Both the position numbers and the translations under genes were made by a program. DNA of 64,000 nt from the NCBI RefSeq assembly GCF_024494355.1, contig NZ_JAKNQY010000005.1:199997-263996 (forward strand), in the 5' to 3' direction. This DNA comes from Pseudomonas sp. Q11. GTDB taxonomy: Bacteria > Pseudomonadota > Gammaproteobacteria > Pseudomonadales > Pseudomonadaceae. The stretch's first letter is position 1. The number at the start of each line of letters is the position of its first letter. Positions 18,110 to 27,658 of this stretch are shown one piece after another. A model generated the notes under the pieces. It was given only the letters and a program-made list of their open reading frames with translations. It made no database searches and had not been told where the DNA came from.

Positions 18110-19457
18110 GAGCTTTCTCCTCGGGCAGGACGTGCGCGACGCTCAGGCGCGAGCGGGTGAAATACAGCTGGGCTGCCTTCTGGATATCTTGCGGGGTCAC
18201 GCTTTGCAGTTCGGCGAGTTCGGTGTCCATCAGTTTCCAGGACAAACCGACCGTTTCCAGTTGGCCGATGGCGGTGGCCTGGCTGGTGATCGAGTCGCGT
18301 TCGTACACCAGGCCGGCGATGACCTGGGCGCGGACGCGCTCCAGTTCCTCGGCGGTCGGGGCAGTGGTTTTCAACTGCTCAAGCAGGCGCCACAGACCGG
18401 CCTCGGCCTGGGCCATGGTCTTGTTTTTCTGGGTGTTGGGCGTGGCCGACAAGGTGAACAGCGTGTCGCCACGGGTAAAGGCGTCGTAGCTCGACGAACC
18501 GCCGGACACCAGCTCTTCGCCGCGTTCCAGCTGGGTCGGGATCCGCCCGCTGTAGCCGCCGTCCAGCAAGGCCGAGATCAGCCGCAGGGCATTGACCGAG
18601 CGTTTGTCGGTGGTGGTGGCGATACTCGGCACGTTGAAGGCCAGCATCAGGCTTGGCAGTTGGGTCTGCACATGCAGGGTAATCTGCCGCTCGCCGGGCT
18701 CGGCCAGCTCCAGAGGGATTTTCGCCGGTGGCACGTCGCGCCGGGCAACCGGGCCAAAGTAACGCTGGGCCAGCGTCTTGACCTCGTCGGGCGTGACGTC
18801 GCCGACCACCACCAAGGTTGCGTTATTCGGCGCGTACCAGGATTCGTACCAGTGGCGCAGTTCCTGGACTTTCATCCGCTCCAGGTCGGCCATCCAGCCG
18901 ATGGTCGGCGTGTGATAGCCGCTGGCCGGGTAAGCCATGGCCTTGAAGCGCTCGTAGGCCTTGGACATGGGCTTGTCGTCGGTGCGCATGCGGCGCTCTT
19001 CCTTGATCACCTCGATCTCGCGGCTGAACTCCTCCGGCGGCAGACGCAGGCTGGCCATGCGATCGGCTTCCAGTTCGAAGGCAACGCCCAGGCGATCGCG
19101 GGCCAGCACCTGGTAATACGCGGTGAAGTCATCGCTGGTGAAGGCGTTCTCCTCGGCGCCAAGGTCGCGCAGGATCAGCGAGGCTTCCCCGGGGCCGACT
19201 TTCGAGCTGCCCTTGAACATCATGTGTTCCAGGGCGTGGGACAAACCGGTCTGGCCCGGGGTTTCATAACTGGAGCCAACCTTGTACCAGACTTGGGATA
19301 CCACCACCGGCGCCCGATGGTCTTCACGGACCACGACCTTCAGGCCATTGTCGAGGGTAAATTCATGGGTGGGTTGTGGATCGGCAGCCAAGACTGAAAA
19401 AGGCAGACAAACTGTGCTGAGCAGCAGGCCTGCAGCACGGCGGGCAAGAGCATTCAT
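18102..19457 (-). CDS. M16 family zinc peptidase, active subunit
   Basis: A 451-residue protein with a signal peptide (LLLSTVCLPFSVLAA) and an intact inverted zinc motif HALEH at residues 74-78, followed by the downstream glutamate region (ENAFTSDDFTAYYQ). It degrades or processes peptides in the periplasm. It is the first gene of a minus-strand operon with the inactive M16 partner and rsmD. Substrate unknown. Confidence 0.9.
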   Translation of the reverse strand: MNALARRAAGLLLSTVCLPFSVLAADPQPTHEFTLDNGLKVVVREDHRAPVVVSQVWYKVGSSYETPGQTGLSHALEHMMFKGSSKVGPGEASLILRDLGAEENAFTSDDFTAYYQVLARDRLGVAFELEADRMASLRLPPEEFSREIEVIKEERRMRTDDKPMSKAYERFKAMAYPASGYHTPTIGWMADLERMKVQELRHWYESWYAPNNATLVVVGDVTPDEVKTLAQRYFGPVARRDVPPAKIPLELAEPGERQITLHVQTQLPSLMLAFNVPSIATTTDKRSVNALRLISALLDGGYSGRIPTQLERGEELVSGGSSSYDAFTRGDTLFTLSATPNTQKNKTMAQAEAGLWRLLEQLKTTAPTAEELERVRAQVIAGLVYERDSITSQATAIGQLETVGLSWKLMDTELAELQSVTPQDIQKAAQLYFTRSRLSVAHVLPEEKAHE

Positions 19458-19801
19458 TCGTGTTTAAACCTGTTGGGCTGCCCGCTAGGTCTTAGCGTCG
19501 GCGGGCGAGAGGGTGCTAGGATACTGATCCGTTTTACTGGCGGCCACGCCTATCGGGTCTTTTCTCGGCCCGGGGTTGTTTGGGTTCCCGGAAGAAGCCC
19601 TGGGTTTGTTCGTGGATCCCAGCGTTTTCGCCGATGATGCCGTGCCAGTCCTTCGAAAAAATCGACCTTGAGGTGTCCTGGGGACAACTCGACAAAATGT
19701 TGCGCGTGAACAAGCTGGGTGAAACGCAGTCTGTTCAGCATCGAATATTTATCACCGAGGCGCCCTGATGGCGCGTCGCTACCGTGAGATAGCCGTCCTC
19801 C
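19458..19801. other. 344-bp divergent intergenic region with no convincing gene
   Basis: The region separates the M16 operon (minus) from ftsY (plus) and should hold both promoters. A 62-codon plus-strand frame at 19580-19768 lacks a recognisable domain and a good ribosome binding site, so I do not call it. I see no REP element here. Confidence 0.5.
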
Positions 19802-21244
19802 ATGTTTGGTTCCAACGACGACAAGAAAACCCCAGCTGCGGCTGGCGAGAAAAAAGGCCTGTTCGGGTGGCTGCGCAAGAAGCCGCAGGAAACCGTCGTC
19901 GAACAGCCGCAACCGCTGCCTGAGCCCGACGCCGAGGCGGCGGCTGAACAAGCTGCCCCCATTGTTCTGCCGATTGTCGAGCCGGTATTGCAACCGGCCG
20001 AGCCTGAGCCTGAGCTGAGCGCTGAACCGGCGGCAGAGCAACCGCTGACCCCGCCCGAAGGGCAAACCCCCTGGCTGACCTTGCCCGTGGCGGAAGAGCC
20101 GGTAGGGCTGGTGGAGGACGTCCAGGCGCCGCATATCGCCCCGCCGATTCCGGTATTGACGCAGGCTGTCGCGCCCCCGGTCGTAGAGCCGCTCGTCGAA
20201 ATGTCAGCACCTGCCATTCCACCCGTCGCTGCCCCGGCCGCCCCTGAACCGGAGCCCGTTGCAGTTGAATTGCCAGCTCTCGCAGAGCCCGTGCCTGCCA
20301 CCGAAGAGAACAAGGTCGGGTTCTTCGCCCGCCTCAAGCAAGGCCTGTCCAAGACCAGCGCCAGCATCGGCGAAGGCATGGCCAGCCTGTTCCTGGGCAA
20401 GAAAGTCATCGATGACGAATTGCTGGAAGACATCGAAACCCGCTTGCTGACCGCCGATGTCGGCGTCGAGGCGACATCGGTGATCATCCAGAGCCTGACT
20501 CAAAAGGTGGCGCGCAAGCAGCTCACCGACGCCGGCGCTTTGTACACGTCTCTGCAGGGCGAGTTGACCAACATGCTCAAGCCGGTGGAGCAGCCGCTGG
20601 TGATTGCCTCGCAGAACAAGCCGTTCGTAATTCTGGTAGTGGGCGTCAACGGCGCCGGCAAGACCACGACCATCGGCAAGCTGGCGAAGAAGCTGCAGCT
20701 TGAGGGCAAGAAAGTCATGCTCGCCGCCGGTGACACCTTCCGCGCCGCCGCGGTCGAACAGCTGCAAGTGTGGGGCGAGCGCAACAAGATCCCGGTGATC
20801 GCCCAGCACACCGGCGCCGACTCCGCTTCAGTGATTTTCGACGCCGTGCAGGCCGCCAAGGCCCGTGGAATCGATGTGCTGATCGCCGACACGGCCGGTC
20901 GCCTGCACACCAAGGACAACCTGATGGAAGAGCTGAAGAAGGTTCGCCGGGTGATCGGCAAGCTCGATGCCGACGCGCCCCATGAGGTGCTGCTGGTGCT
21001 GGACGCCGGTACCGGCCAGAACGCCATCAACCAGGCCAAGCAGTTTAACCAGACCGTCCAACTGACCGGACTGGTCCTGACCAAGCTCGACGGGACTGCC
21101 AAGGGCGGGGTGATTTTCGCCCTGGCCAAGCAGTTTGGCCTGCCGATTCGCTACATTGGCGTGGGTGAAGGCATCGACGATCTGCGCACCTTTGAAGCCG
21201 AGCCCTTTGTCCAGGCATTGTTTGCCGAGCGGGAGCATTCATGA
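19802..21244 (+). CDS. ftsY: Signal recognition particle receptor FtsY
   Basis: A 480-residue SRP receptor GTPase that docks ribosome-SRP complexes at the inner membrane. Residues about 20-175 form the Glu/Pro/Ala-rich acidic A domain typical of proteobacterial FtsY, followed by the N domain ([19 protein letters not shown]) and the G domain: P-loop [15 protein letters not shown] from about residue 281, [16 protein letters not shown] and [10 protein letters not shown]. First gene of ftsY-ftsE-ftsX; its stop overlaps ftsE (ATGA). Confidence 0.97.
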   Translation: MFGSNDDKKTPAAAGEKKGLFGWLRKKPQETVVEQPQPLPEPDAEAAAEQAAPIVLPIVEPVLQPAEPEPELSAEPAAEQPLTPPEGQTPWLTLPVAEEPVGLVEDVQAPHIAPPIPVLTQAVAPPVVEPLVEMSAPAIPPVAAPAAPEPEPVAVELPALAEPVPATEENKVGFFARLKQGLSKTSASIGEGMASLFLGKKVIDDELLEDIETRLLTADVGVEATSVIIQSLTQKVARKQLTDAGALYTSLQGELTNMLKPVEQPLVIASQNKPFVILVVGVNGAGKTTTIGKLAKKLQLEGKKVMLAAGDTFRAAAVEQLQVWGERNKIPVIAQHTGADSASVIFDAVQAAKARGIDVLIADTAGRLHTKDNLMEELKKVRRVIGKLDADAPHEVLLVLDAGTGQNAINQAKQFNQTVQLTGLVLTKLDGTAKGGVIFALAKQFGLPIRYIGVGEGIDDLRTFEAEPFVQALFAEREHS

Positions 21245-21912
21245 TTCGTTTCGAACAGGTCGGTAAACGCTATCCGAACGGTCACGTCGGCTTGCATGAG
21301 CTGAGCTTTCGGGTCCGTCGTGGCGAGTTTCTGTTTGTCACCGGCCACTCGGGCGCCGGTAAAAGTACCTTGCTGCGCCTGCTGCTGGCGATGGAGCGGC
21401 CCACCACCGGCAAACTGCTGTTGGCCGGCCAGGACCTGAGCACCATCAGCAATGCCCAGATTCCTTACTTGCGTCGGCAGATCGGCGTGGTGTTCCAGAA
21501 CCACCAGTTGCTGTTCGATCGCACGGTGTTCAACAACGTAGCGTTGCCGTTGCAGATCCTTGGCCTGTCCAAGGCCGAGATCAACAAGCGCGTGGATTCG
21601 GCGCTGGAACGTGTTGCCCTGTCGGACAAGACCGATTTGTACCCTGGCGACCTGTCCACCGGTCAGCAACAGCGCGTGGGCATCGCCCGCGCCATCGTCC
21701 ATCGCCCGGCCTTGCTGCTGGCGGACGAACCTACCGGTAACCTGGACCCACGTCTGGCGGCTGAAATCATGGGTGTATTCGAAGACATCAATCGCTTGGG
21801 CACCAGCGTGTTGATTGCCAGTCACGACCTGGCCCTGATCGCGCGCATGCGTCATCGCATGCTCACCTTGCAACGCGGTCGACTGATCGGTGACGGGGAG
21901 GCTGGCGTATGA
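21241..21912 (+). CDS. ftsE: Cell division ATP-binding protein FtsE
   Basis: A 223-residue ABC ATPase with Walker [10 protein letters not shown], signature [14 protein letters not shown] and Walker [14 protein letters not shown]. With FtsX it activates peptidoglycan hydrolases at the septum. It overlaps ftsY and ftsX by 4 nt each. Confidence 0.97.
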   Translation: MIRFEQVGKRYPNGHVGLHELSFRVRRGEFLFVTGHSGAGKSTLLRLLLAMERPTTGKLLLAGQDLSTISNAQIPYLRRQIGVVFQNHQLLFDRTVFNNVALPLQILGLSKAEINKRVDSALERVALSDKTDLYPGDLSTGQQQRVGIARAIVHRPALLLADEPTGNLDPRLAAEIMGVFEDINRLGTSVLIASHDLALIARMRHRMLTLQRGRLIGDGEAGV

Positions 21913-22931
21913 GTGCGACCCGTAGCCCCAAGGTCGCCGAACGTGTGGCCCCGAAAGCCTCCGATCCGCAGCCGTCAAAGAAAAAACGCGACGATGACGA
22001 CGGTCCGGATTTCGCGACACTGTTTCACGCCTGGGTCGAAAGCCATCGCGCCAGCCTGCTCGACAGCCTGAAGCGCCTGGGCAAGCAACCGATCGGCAGT
22101 TTTTTCACCTGCATGGTGATGGCGGTGGCCCTGAGTTTGCCCATGGGCCTGTCATTATTGCTAAGTAATGTGGAGCGCCTGGGCGGCTCCTGGCAGCGTG
22201 CGGCGCAGATTTCCCTGTACCTGCAACTGGACGCGAGCCCGGGCGAAGGTCAGGCGTTGCGCGAGCAGATCAAGGTCATGCCGGGTGTGGCCGACGCCGA
22301 ATACATTGGTCGCGAGCAAGCGCTGGAAGAATTCCAGCAGCAGTCCGGCTTGGGCGATGCTCTCAAGGAACTGCCGGAAAACCCGCTGCCAGGTGTGGTA
22401 CTGGTGACTCCGGACGAAGTCGACAAGCCGACCCTTGAAGCATTAAGACAAAGACTTTCCGAGTTGCCGAAGGTACAACAGGCGCAACTTGATCTAGTCT
22501 GGGTCGAGCGTCTTGCGGCGATCCTCAAGCTCGGTGACCGGTTTGTCTTCGGTCTGACGGTGCTTCTGGTTTCTGCATTACTTTTGGTGATAGGCAATAC
22601 CATTCGTCTTCATATTGAAAACCGCCGCACCGAGATAGAAGTGATTAAACTCGTCGGCGGTACGGACAGTTATGTGCGCAGGCCCTTCCTTTATATGGGG
22701 GCGCTGTATGGCTTCGGTGCCGGGATTCTGTCCTGGGGCGTATTGGCGTTTGGCCTGGACTGGCTGAATGACGCGGTAGTGGGGCTGGCCGGTTTGTACG
22801 GCAGTGATTTTTCCCTGGCCGGAGTACCAGCCGCCGACGGTCTGTCGCTCTTGCTTGGCGCGGTGCTGTTGGGTTATATCGGTGCATGGATTGCGGTAGC
22901 ACGCCACTTGCGTGAGCTTGCTCCAAAATAG
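21909..22931 (+). CDS. ftsX: Cell division protein FtsX
   Basis: A 340-residue permease-like partner of FtsE. A charged cytoplasmic N-terminus (KKKRDDDDGPDF) precedes TM1 (FFTCMVMAVALSLPMGLSLL), a periplasmic loop of about 100 residues that binds hydrolase regulators, and three C-terminal TM segments. Overlaps ftsE by 4 nt. Confidence 0.96.
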   Translation: MSATRSPKVAERVAPKASDPQPSKKKRDDDDGPDFATLFHAWVESHRASLLDSLKRLGKQPIGSFFTCMVMAVALSLPMGLSLLLSNVERLGGSWQRAAQISLYLQLDASPGEGQALREQIKVMPGVADAEYIGREQALEEFQQQSGLGDALKELPENPLPGVVLVTPDEVDKPTLEALRQRLSELPKVQQAQLDLVWVERLAAILKLGDRFVFGLTVLLVSALLLVIGNTIRLHIENRRTEIEVIKLVGGTDSYVRRPFLYMGALYGFGAGILSWGVLAFGLDWLNDAVVGLAGLYGSDFSLAGVPAADGLSLLLGAVLLGYIGAWIAVARHLRELAPK

Positions 22932-23043
22932 TGTTTTTTGCGCGTATTGACCTTTCGGTTTTTGTGGGAACTTGTCCTACGGTTCCCGGTCAATTTTCGC
23001 AGTGCTGAACTGCACGAGTTATGTGAGTCGGAGGTTTTTTCGT

Positions 23044-23898
23044 ATGACCACTTCTTTGCAACCTGCTTATGCTCTGGTCCCAGGTGCGAACCTGGAGGCT
23101 TATGTGCACACGGTGAACAGCATCCCTTTGCTGACGCCTGAGCAGGAGCGTGAACTGGCCGAGAGTCTCTATTATGAGCAGGATCTTGAGGCGGCTCGGC
23201 AGATGGTGCTCGCCCACCTGCGTTTTGTCGTACATATCGCCCGCAGCTATTCCGGCTACGGGCTGGCCCAGGCCGACCTGATCCAGGAAGGCAACGTCGG
23301 CCTGATGAAGGCGGTCAAGCGTTTCAACCCGGAAATGGGTGTGCGTCTGGTGTCATTTGCGGTGCATTGGATCAAGGCGGAAATCCACGAGTTCATCCTG
23401 CGCAACTGGCGCATTGTGAAAGTCGCGACCACCAAGGCCCAGCGCAAGCTGTTCTTCAACCTGCGCAGCCAGAAGAAGCGTCTGGCCTGGCTGAACAATG
23501 AAGAAGTCCATCGCGTTGCCGAAAGCCTGGGCGTTGAGCCGCGGGAAGTGCGCGAGATGGAAAGTCGTCTGACCGGCCATGACATGGCCTTCGACCCGGC
23601 CGCCGAAGCGGACGACGACAGCGCTTTCCAGTCGCCGGCCAACTATCTGGAAGACCACCGGTACGACCCGGCGCGTCAACTGGAAGACGCCGACTGGAGC
23701 GACAACTCCAACACCAACCTGCACGAGGCCCTGGAAGTGCTGGACGAGCGCAGCCGTGACATTCTCTACCAGCGCTGGCTGGCCGAGGAAAAAGCCACGC
23801 TGCACGACCTGGCGCAGAAGTACAACGTGTCGGCCGAGCGGATTCGCCAGCTTGAGAAAAGCGCGATGAACAAGCTCAAGACGTCGATTGCTGCCTGA
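23044..23898 (+). CDS. rpoH: Heat-shock sigma factor RpoH (sigma-32)
   Basis: A 284-residue sigma-70 family factor directing heat-shock transcription. I start at [10 protein letters not shown] (ATG 23044), 10 nt after GGAGG; a longer frame from 22972 has no such site. It shows region 2 ([34 protein letters not shown]), the RpoH box QRKLFFNLR and the region 4.2 helix-turn-helix ([20 protein letters not shown]). The 112-bp gap after ftsX probably carries its own promoters. Confidence 0.97.
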   Translation: MTTSLQPAYALVPGANLEAYVHTVNSIPLLTPEQERELAESLYYEQDLEAARQMVLAHLRFVVHIARSYSGYGLAQADLIQEGNVGLMKAVKRFNPEMGVRLVSFAVHWIKAEIHEFILRNWRIVKVATTKAQRKLFFNLRSQKKRLAWLNNEEVHRVAESLGVEPREVREMESRLTGHDMAFDPAAEADDDSAFQSPANYLEDHRYDPARQLEDADWSDNSNTNLHEALEVLDERSRDILYQRWLAEEKATLHDLAQKYNVSAERIRQLEKSAMNKLKTSIAA

Positions 23899-23914
23899 CC
23901 TGCGCAACAGCCAT

Positions 23915-23954
23915 AAAAAACGCCCCGATCATTGATGGTCGGGGCGTTTTTTTG
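23915..23954 (+). terminator. Intrinsic terminator after rpoH
   Basis: CGCCCCGA and TCGGGGCG arms (23921-23946) around a short loop, followed by seven T and preceded by six A, so it could work in both directions. Confidence 0.9.
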
Positions 23955-23989
23955 TGTGCTCAATATTGGACTCGACGCGGATGCCTAAT

Positions 23990-24078
23990 GTGGGAGCGAG
24001 CCTGCTCGCGATGGCGTTGGGTCAGTCGATGACGATGTCGAATGATCTATTGCCATCGCGAGCAGGCTCGCTCCCACA
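23990..24078. repeat. REPIN
   Basis: GTGGGAGCGAGCCTGCTCGCG at the left and its inverse CGCGAGCAGGCTCGCTCCCAC at the right, about 45 bp apart, between the rpoH terminator and the convergent mtgA gene. Confidence 0.85.
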
Positions 24079-24098
24079 AGGGGTGTTCAGTGTCTTGG

Positions 24099-24821
24099 TT
24101 ATTGCGTCCAAGGCCCCCGCCGCGAGTCGTTGAGCCCCAGCAGATAGCTGTCGCCCCCCAACTGGCTCATCTGCCGCCGAATCCAGTTCGCGCGACGCAG
24201 TACATAAGGGCTTGGGCGTGCGGCGCTCCATACTCGGGGGTTGGGCAGTACCGCCGCCAGCAGGCTGGCCTGTTGCCGGGACAATGCGTCGGCGCTCACC
24301 CGAAAGTGATGCCGTGCCGCGGCTTCGGCGCCGAATACACCGTCATCCCACTCGACGCTGTTGAGGTACACCTCAAGGATCCGCTGCTTGGGCCAGAGCA
24401 TTTCGATCAGCGCGGTAAACCAGGCTTCCAGACCCTTGCGCAGCCAGCTGCGGCCCGGCCACAGGAACAGGTTCTTGGACACTTGCTGGCTGAGGGTGCT
24501 GGCGCCGCGAATCGAGCCGCCGCGTCCGTTATGGGTAAGCGCGGCCTGGATCGCACCGAAGTCGAAGCCCCAGTGCTCGGGAAATTTCTGATCCTCACCT
24601 GCAATTACCGCAACTTTGAGGTTGTCGGAAATCTGATCCCAGGGTTGCCAGGTACGCTGCAGGTCGATCGGCTCGCCATCGAGCCAGGATTCAACCTTGC
24701 GCTCGATCATCAGCGCGGTGAACGGTGGCGGCACCACGCGAAACAGCAGCACCAGCACAACGCTGCCGACGGCGAACCAGAGCAGGGCTTTAACGAATCG
24801 TCGAAACAATGAACGCAACAT
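24099..24821 (-). CDS. mtgA: Monofunctional peptidoglycan glycosyltransferase MtgA
   Basis: A 240-residue GT51 enzyme polymerising lipid II into glycan strands. One N-terminal TM anchor (ALLWFAVGSVVLVLLF) precedes the motifs GEDQKFPEHWGFD with the catalytic glutamate, GASTLSQQVSKNLFLW and KQRILEVYLNSVEWDDGVFG. I start at MLRSLFRRF; the upstream extension would cover the divergent promoter region. Confidence 0.94.
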   Translation of the reverse strand: MLRSLFRRFVKALLWFAVGSVVLVLLFRVVPPPFTALMIERKVESWLDGEPIDLQRTWQPWDQISDNLKVAVIAGEDQKFPEHWGFDFGAIQAALTHNGRGGSIRGASTLSQQVSKNLFLWPGRSWLRKGLEAWFTALIEMLWPKQRILEVYLNSVEWDDGVFGAEAAARHHFRVSADALSRQQASLLAAVLPNPRVWSAARPSPYVLRRANWIRRQMSQLGGDSYLLGLNDSRRGPWTQ

Positions 24822-24894
24822 AGAGATGGCTTGGCCGAACCCGTCGAGCGGGCCATTATACAGACCCTGTCCACCGAGTCTGACTGGAGTTCTC

Positions 24895-25275
24895 ATGCTG
24901 CGTAGTTTTCTGATGCTGGCTGCTTTTTTCGGCTTCACCGGCGTGGCACTGGGAGCGTTTGCCGCCCACGGCCTGAAAAATCGCCTGAGCGCCGATTATC
25001 TGGCGATTTTTCATACCGGCGTCACCTATCAGTTGGTACACACCTTGGCGTTGCTGGGCGTCGCGCTGCTGGCCACGCACATCCCCGGACGTATCGTCAC
25101 CTGGGCTGGTATTTCCTTTGTGATCGGCATCGTCCTGTTCTCCGGAAGCCTGTATTTACTGACGATGACCGGCATCGGTAAGCTCGGCATCATCACCCCG
25201 TTTGGTGGTGTGGCGTTCCTGATCGGCTGGCTTTGCCTCGGCATTGCGGCCTGGCGCTTACAACTTGCCGCTTGA
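24895..25275 (+). CDS. DUF423 inner-membrane protein (YgdD-like)
   Basis: A 126-residue protein of four hydrophobic segments, with the family pattern GVALGAFAAHGLK near the N-terminus, then HTGVTYQLVHTLAL and FSGSLYLLTMTG. Function unknown in the family. Its last codons and stop (QLAA, TGA) fall inside a dispersed CTTGCCGCTTG repeat that continues into the intergenic region. Confidence 0.9.
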   Translation: MLRSFLMLAAFFGFTGVALGAFAAHGLKNRLSADYLAIFHTGVTYQLVHTLALLGVALLATHIPGRIVTWAGISFVIGIVLFSGSLYLLTMTGIGKLGIITPFGGVAFLIGWLCLGIAAWRLQLAA

Positions 25276-25295
25276 AGCTTGCCACTTGTAGCTGA
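25260..25295. repeat. CTTGCCGCTTG-type short dispersed repeat
   Basis: CAACTTGCCGCTTGAAGC followed by TTGCCACTTGTAGC. The same unit, in either orientation, occurs at about 31719-31733 and 41775-41850. Here it supplies the stop codon of the DUF423 gene. Confidence 0.65.
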
Positions 25296-25304
25296 CCAAG
25301 GGAC

Positions 25305-25334
25305 TTGGGTCGCCCAGACTGATCGGGCTAGAAT
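25305..25334 (+). promoter_or_regulatory. Possible sigma-70 promoter for thiS-thiG-trmB
   Basis: TTGGGT (25305-25310), an 18-nt spacer and TAGAAT (25329-25334), about 32 nt before the thiS start. The -35 is weak. No TPP riboswitch is evident in the short leader. Confidence 0.4.
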
Positions 25335-25366
25335 GCCAGCCCCTAAAAATGATGGCGGCATCCGGC

Positions 25367-25567
25367 ATGCGCATTCAATTGAACGGCGAACCCCTTGATC
25401 TGCCCGACGGTGAAACCGTTGCGGCCCTGCTGACCCGTCTGGAACTTACCGGACGCCGCGTCGCGGTGGAGCTCAATCTGGATATCGTCCCGCGCAGCCA
25501 GCACGCCGACACCACGTTGAGCGACGGTGATAGTGTCGAAGTGGTACACGCCATCGGCGGCGGCTAA
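25367..25567 (+). CDS. thiS: Sulfur carrier protein ThiS
   Basis: A 66-residue ubiquitin-fold protein ending in the Gly-Gly (HAIGGG) that is thiocarboxylated to donate sulfur for the thiazole of thiamine. I start at [10 protein letters not shown] (25367); an in-frame ATG at 25349 would add six residues not found in the family. Followed 54 nt later by its partner thiG. Confidence 0.95.
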   Translation: MRIQLNGEPLDLPDGETVAALLTRLELTGRRVAVELNLDIVPRSQHADTTLSDGDSVEVVHAIGGG

Positions 25568-25621
25568 CGTCGCCTGCCTCACAGCATTTCGCAAGAACCT
25601 CACCCCAACAGAGGATTTCCC

Positions 25622-26416
25622 ATGAGCATCGTTCGTAGCGACAAGCCCTTCGTCCTGGCCGGTCGTACCTACCAGTCGCGCTTGCTGGTTGGCACCGGTA
25701 AATACCGCGACATGGAAGAAACCCGCCTGGCCATCGAAGCCTCGGGCGCTGAAATCGTGACCGTTGCCGTGCGCCGCACCAACATCGGCCAGAACCCGGG
25801 CGAACCGAACCTGCTGGATATCCTGCCGCCAGATCGCTACACCATCCTGCCCAACACCGCCGGTTGCTTCGACGCCATCGAGGCTGTGCGCACCTGCCGC
25901 CTGGCCCGTGAACTGCTCGACGGCCACAACCTGGTGAAGCTGGAGGTCCTGGCTGACCAGAAAACCCTGTTCCCCAATGTGATCGAAACCCTCAAGGCCG
26001 CCGAAACCCTGGTCAAGGAAGGCTTCGACGTGATGGTGTACACCAGCGACGACCCGATCATCGCCCGTCAACTGGCGGAAATCGGCTGCATCGCGGTGAT
26101 GCCGCTGGCTGGCTTGATCGGCACAGGCCTGGGGATCTGCAACCCGTACAACCTGCAGATCATTCTGGAAGAAGCCAAGATTCCGGTGTTGGTGGATGCC
26201 GGTGTCGGCACTGCGTCCGACGCCACTATCGCCATGGAGCTGGGGTGTGAGGCGGTGCTGATGAACTCGGCCATCGCCCATGCCCAGCAACCGATCCTGA
26301 TGGCCGAAGCCATGAAGCACGCCATTGTGGCCGGGCGTCTGGCGTACCTCGCCGGGCGCATGCCGAAAAAACTCTACGCCAGCGCCTCCTCGCCGCTGGA
26401 TGGTCTGATCAAGTAA
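25622..26416 (+). CDS. thiG: Thiazole synthase ThiG
   Basis: A 264-residue TIM-barrel enzyme making the thiazole phosphate of thiamine from deoxyxylulose phosphate, ThiS-thiocarboxylate and dehydroglycine. It has the family sequence [12 protein letters not shown], a catalytic lysine in NLVKLEVL, and the phosphate-binding [18 protein letters not shown]. It lies between thiS and trmB. Confidence 0.97.
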   Translation: MSIVRSDKPFVLAGRTYQSRLLVGTGKYRDMEETRLAIEASGAEIVTVAVRRTNIGQNPGEPNLLDILPPDRYTILPNTAGCFDAIEAVRTCRLARELLDGHNLVKLEVLADQKTLFPNVIETLKAAETLVKEGFDVMVYTSDDPIIARQLAEIGCIAVMPLAGLIGTGLGICNPYNLQIILEEAKIPVLVDAGVGTASDATIAMELGCEAVLMNSAIAHAQQPILMAEAMKHAIVAGRLAYLAGRMPKKLYASASSPLDGLIK

Positions 26417-26425
26417 GAGCCATTG

Positions 26426-27151
26426 ATGACTGAATCGAACGACACGCCTGTCCTCCCGGAAGAAGGCGAAGAGCGCCAACACCGCCGCATCAAGAGTTTC
26501 GTGATGCGCGCCGGGCGCATGACCGAAGGCCAGCAACGCGGTCTGGAACAGGGCGCGCCGCGGTTCGTCCTGCCCCTGGCCGATGCGCCGGTGGATTTTG
26601 ATCAGGTGTTCGGCCGCTCGGCGCCGCGCTCGCTGGAAATCGGCTTCGGCATGGGCCACTCGCTGCTGGAAATGGCCGCCGCGGCGCCGGAGCAGGATTT
26701 CATCGGTGTGGAAGTCCACCGTCCCGGTGTGGGCGCGCTGCTCAACGGCGTGTTGACCCAAGGGCTGACCAATCTGCGGGTCTACGACTGCGACGCCATT
26801 GAAGTGCTCAACCGCTGCGTGGCCGACAACAGCCTCGACCGGCTGATGCTGTTCTTCCCCGACCCTTGGCACAAGAGCCGTCATCACAAGCGCCGTATCG
26901 TCCAGGCGTCGTTCGCTGAACTGGTGCGCAGCAAGTTGAAGGTCGGTGGCGTGTTGCATATGGCTACCGACTGGGAGCCTTACGCCGAGTACATGCTGGA
27001 AGTGATGAACGTTGCCCCGGGCTACCGTAACCTGGCCGAAGACGGCAAGTGCGTACCGCGCCCGGCCGAACGACCGATCACCAAGTTCGAGCGCCGTGGT
27101 GAACGACTAGGGCATGGGGTTTGGGACTTGAAGTTCGAGAAGGTGGCTTAA
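26426..27151 (+). CDS. trmB: tRNA (guanine-46-N7)-methyltransferase TrmB
   Basis: A 241-residue SAM-dependent enzyme forming m7G46 in tRNA. SAM site [28 protein letters not shown], and the signature [17 protein letters not shown] are intact. ATG at 26426, 10 nt after the thiG stop; a TTG one codon earlier is an unlikely alternative. Confidence 0.96.
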   Translation: MTESNDTPVLPEEGEERQHRRIKSFVMRAGRMTEGQQRGLEQGAPRFVLPLADAPVDFDQVFGRSAPRSLEIGFGMGHSLLEMAAAAPEQDFIGVEVHRPGVGALLNGVLTQGLTNLRVYDCDAIEVLNRCVADNSLDRLMLFFPDPWHKSRHHKRRIVQASFAELVRSKLKVGGVLHMATDWEPYAEYMLEVMNVAPGYRNLAEDGKCVPRPAERPITKFERRGERLGHGVWDLKFEKVA

Positions 27152-27159
27152 GGAAAACT

Positions 27160-27295
27160 GTGGGAGCAAAGCTTAGTGGGATGAGCTTCTGTGGGAGCAA
27201 GGCTTGCCCGCGATAGCAACGCCTCAGGATCAACTTGAACCCCGAGTCGCCTGCATCGCGAGCAAGCTTTGCTCCCACAAAAGTTTGCTCCCACA
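27160..27295. repeat. REP cluster (three units plus a fragment)
   Basis: GTGGGAGCAAAGCTTAGTGG (degenerate), GTGGGAGCAAGGCTTGCCCG, inverse CGCGAGCAAGCTTTGCTCCC and a further GTTTGCTCCCACA fragment, filling the gap between convergent trmB and the DUF3392 gene. Confidence 0.8.
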
Positions 27296-27317
27296 TTTGT
27301 TCGTGGTGTGTGCTGGA

Positions 27318-27641
27318 TCAGCGACGATCCGCCACCACCCCAATCAATACCAGCACCACCAACAACACCGGCGCCAGGCTGTAGTTGTTGAACTGGCTCA
27401 ACCCCCGGACAATCCATGGCGTGGCGTAGATCAGGGCCGCGCCGCTGCCGATCATGCACAGCAGGGCGATCAGCGGGACGCGCAAAGCCCCGGCAATATT
27501 GCCAAGGCGTTGTTCGACCCAACCCTTGATGTCTGCTCCAAACAGCACCAGCAGGCAACCTACCAATGCCAGGGAGATTTCCGACAGGTTGCTGCGGCTC
27601 CAGCGGGACACGGTGGCGAGCAGGTCGAGTACCAGATCCAT
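27318..27641 (-). CDS. DUF3392 inner-membrane protein
   Basis: A 107-residue protein with three hydrophobic segments (about 22-37, 55-75 and 88-104) ending in a short positive tail ADRR. The ISLALVGCLLVLFG and GWVEQRLGNIAG pattern fits the DUF3392 family, of unknown function. It lies 17 nt downstream of hemW on the same strand. Confidence 0.8.
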   Translation of the reverse strand: MDLVLDLLATVSRWSRSNLSEISLALVGCLLVLFGADIKGWVEQRLGNIAGALRVPLIALLCMIGSGAALIYATPWIVRGLSQFNNYSLAPVLLVVLVLIGVVADRR

Positions 27642-27658
27642 GGGGTTTCCTTGTGTGA

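Noticed and set aside
16619..19457. M16 peptidase pair as the processing protease of the 23-residue peptide
   Set aside because: PqqF-like proteases do process small peptides, but this pair is a conserved housekeeping neighbour of rsmD/ftsY, 12 kb away and exported, so there is no evidence linking it to the cassette.
19580..19768. 62-codon frame upstream of ftsY
   Set aside because: No recognisable domain and no convincing ribosome binding site; more likely the promoter and leader region of ftsY.
22972..23043. Upstream start for rpoH
   Set aside because: The ATG at 23044 has a GGAGG site and the known N-terminus; the extension is the rpoH leader.
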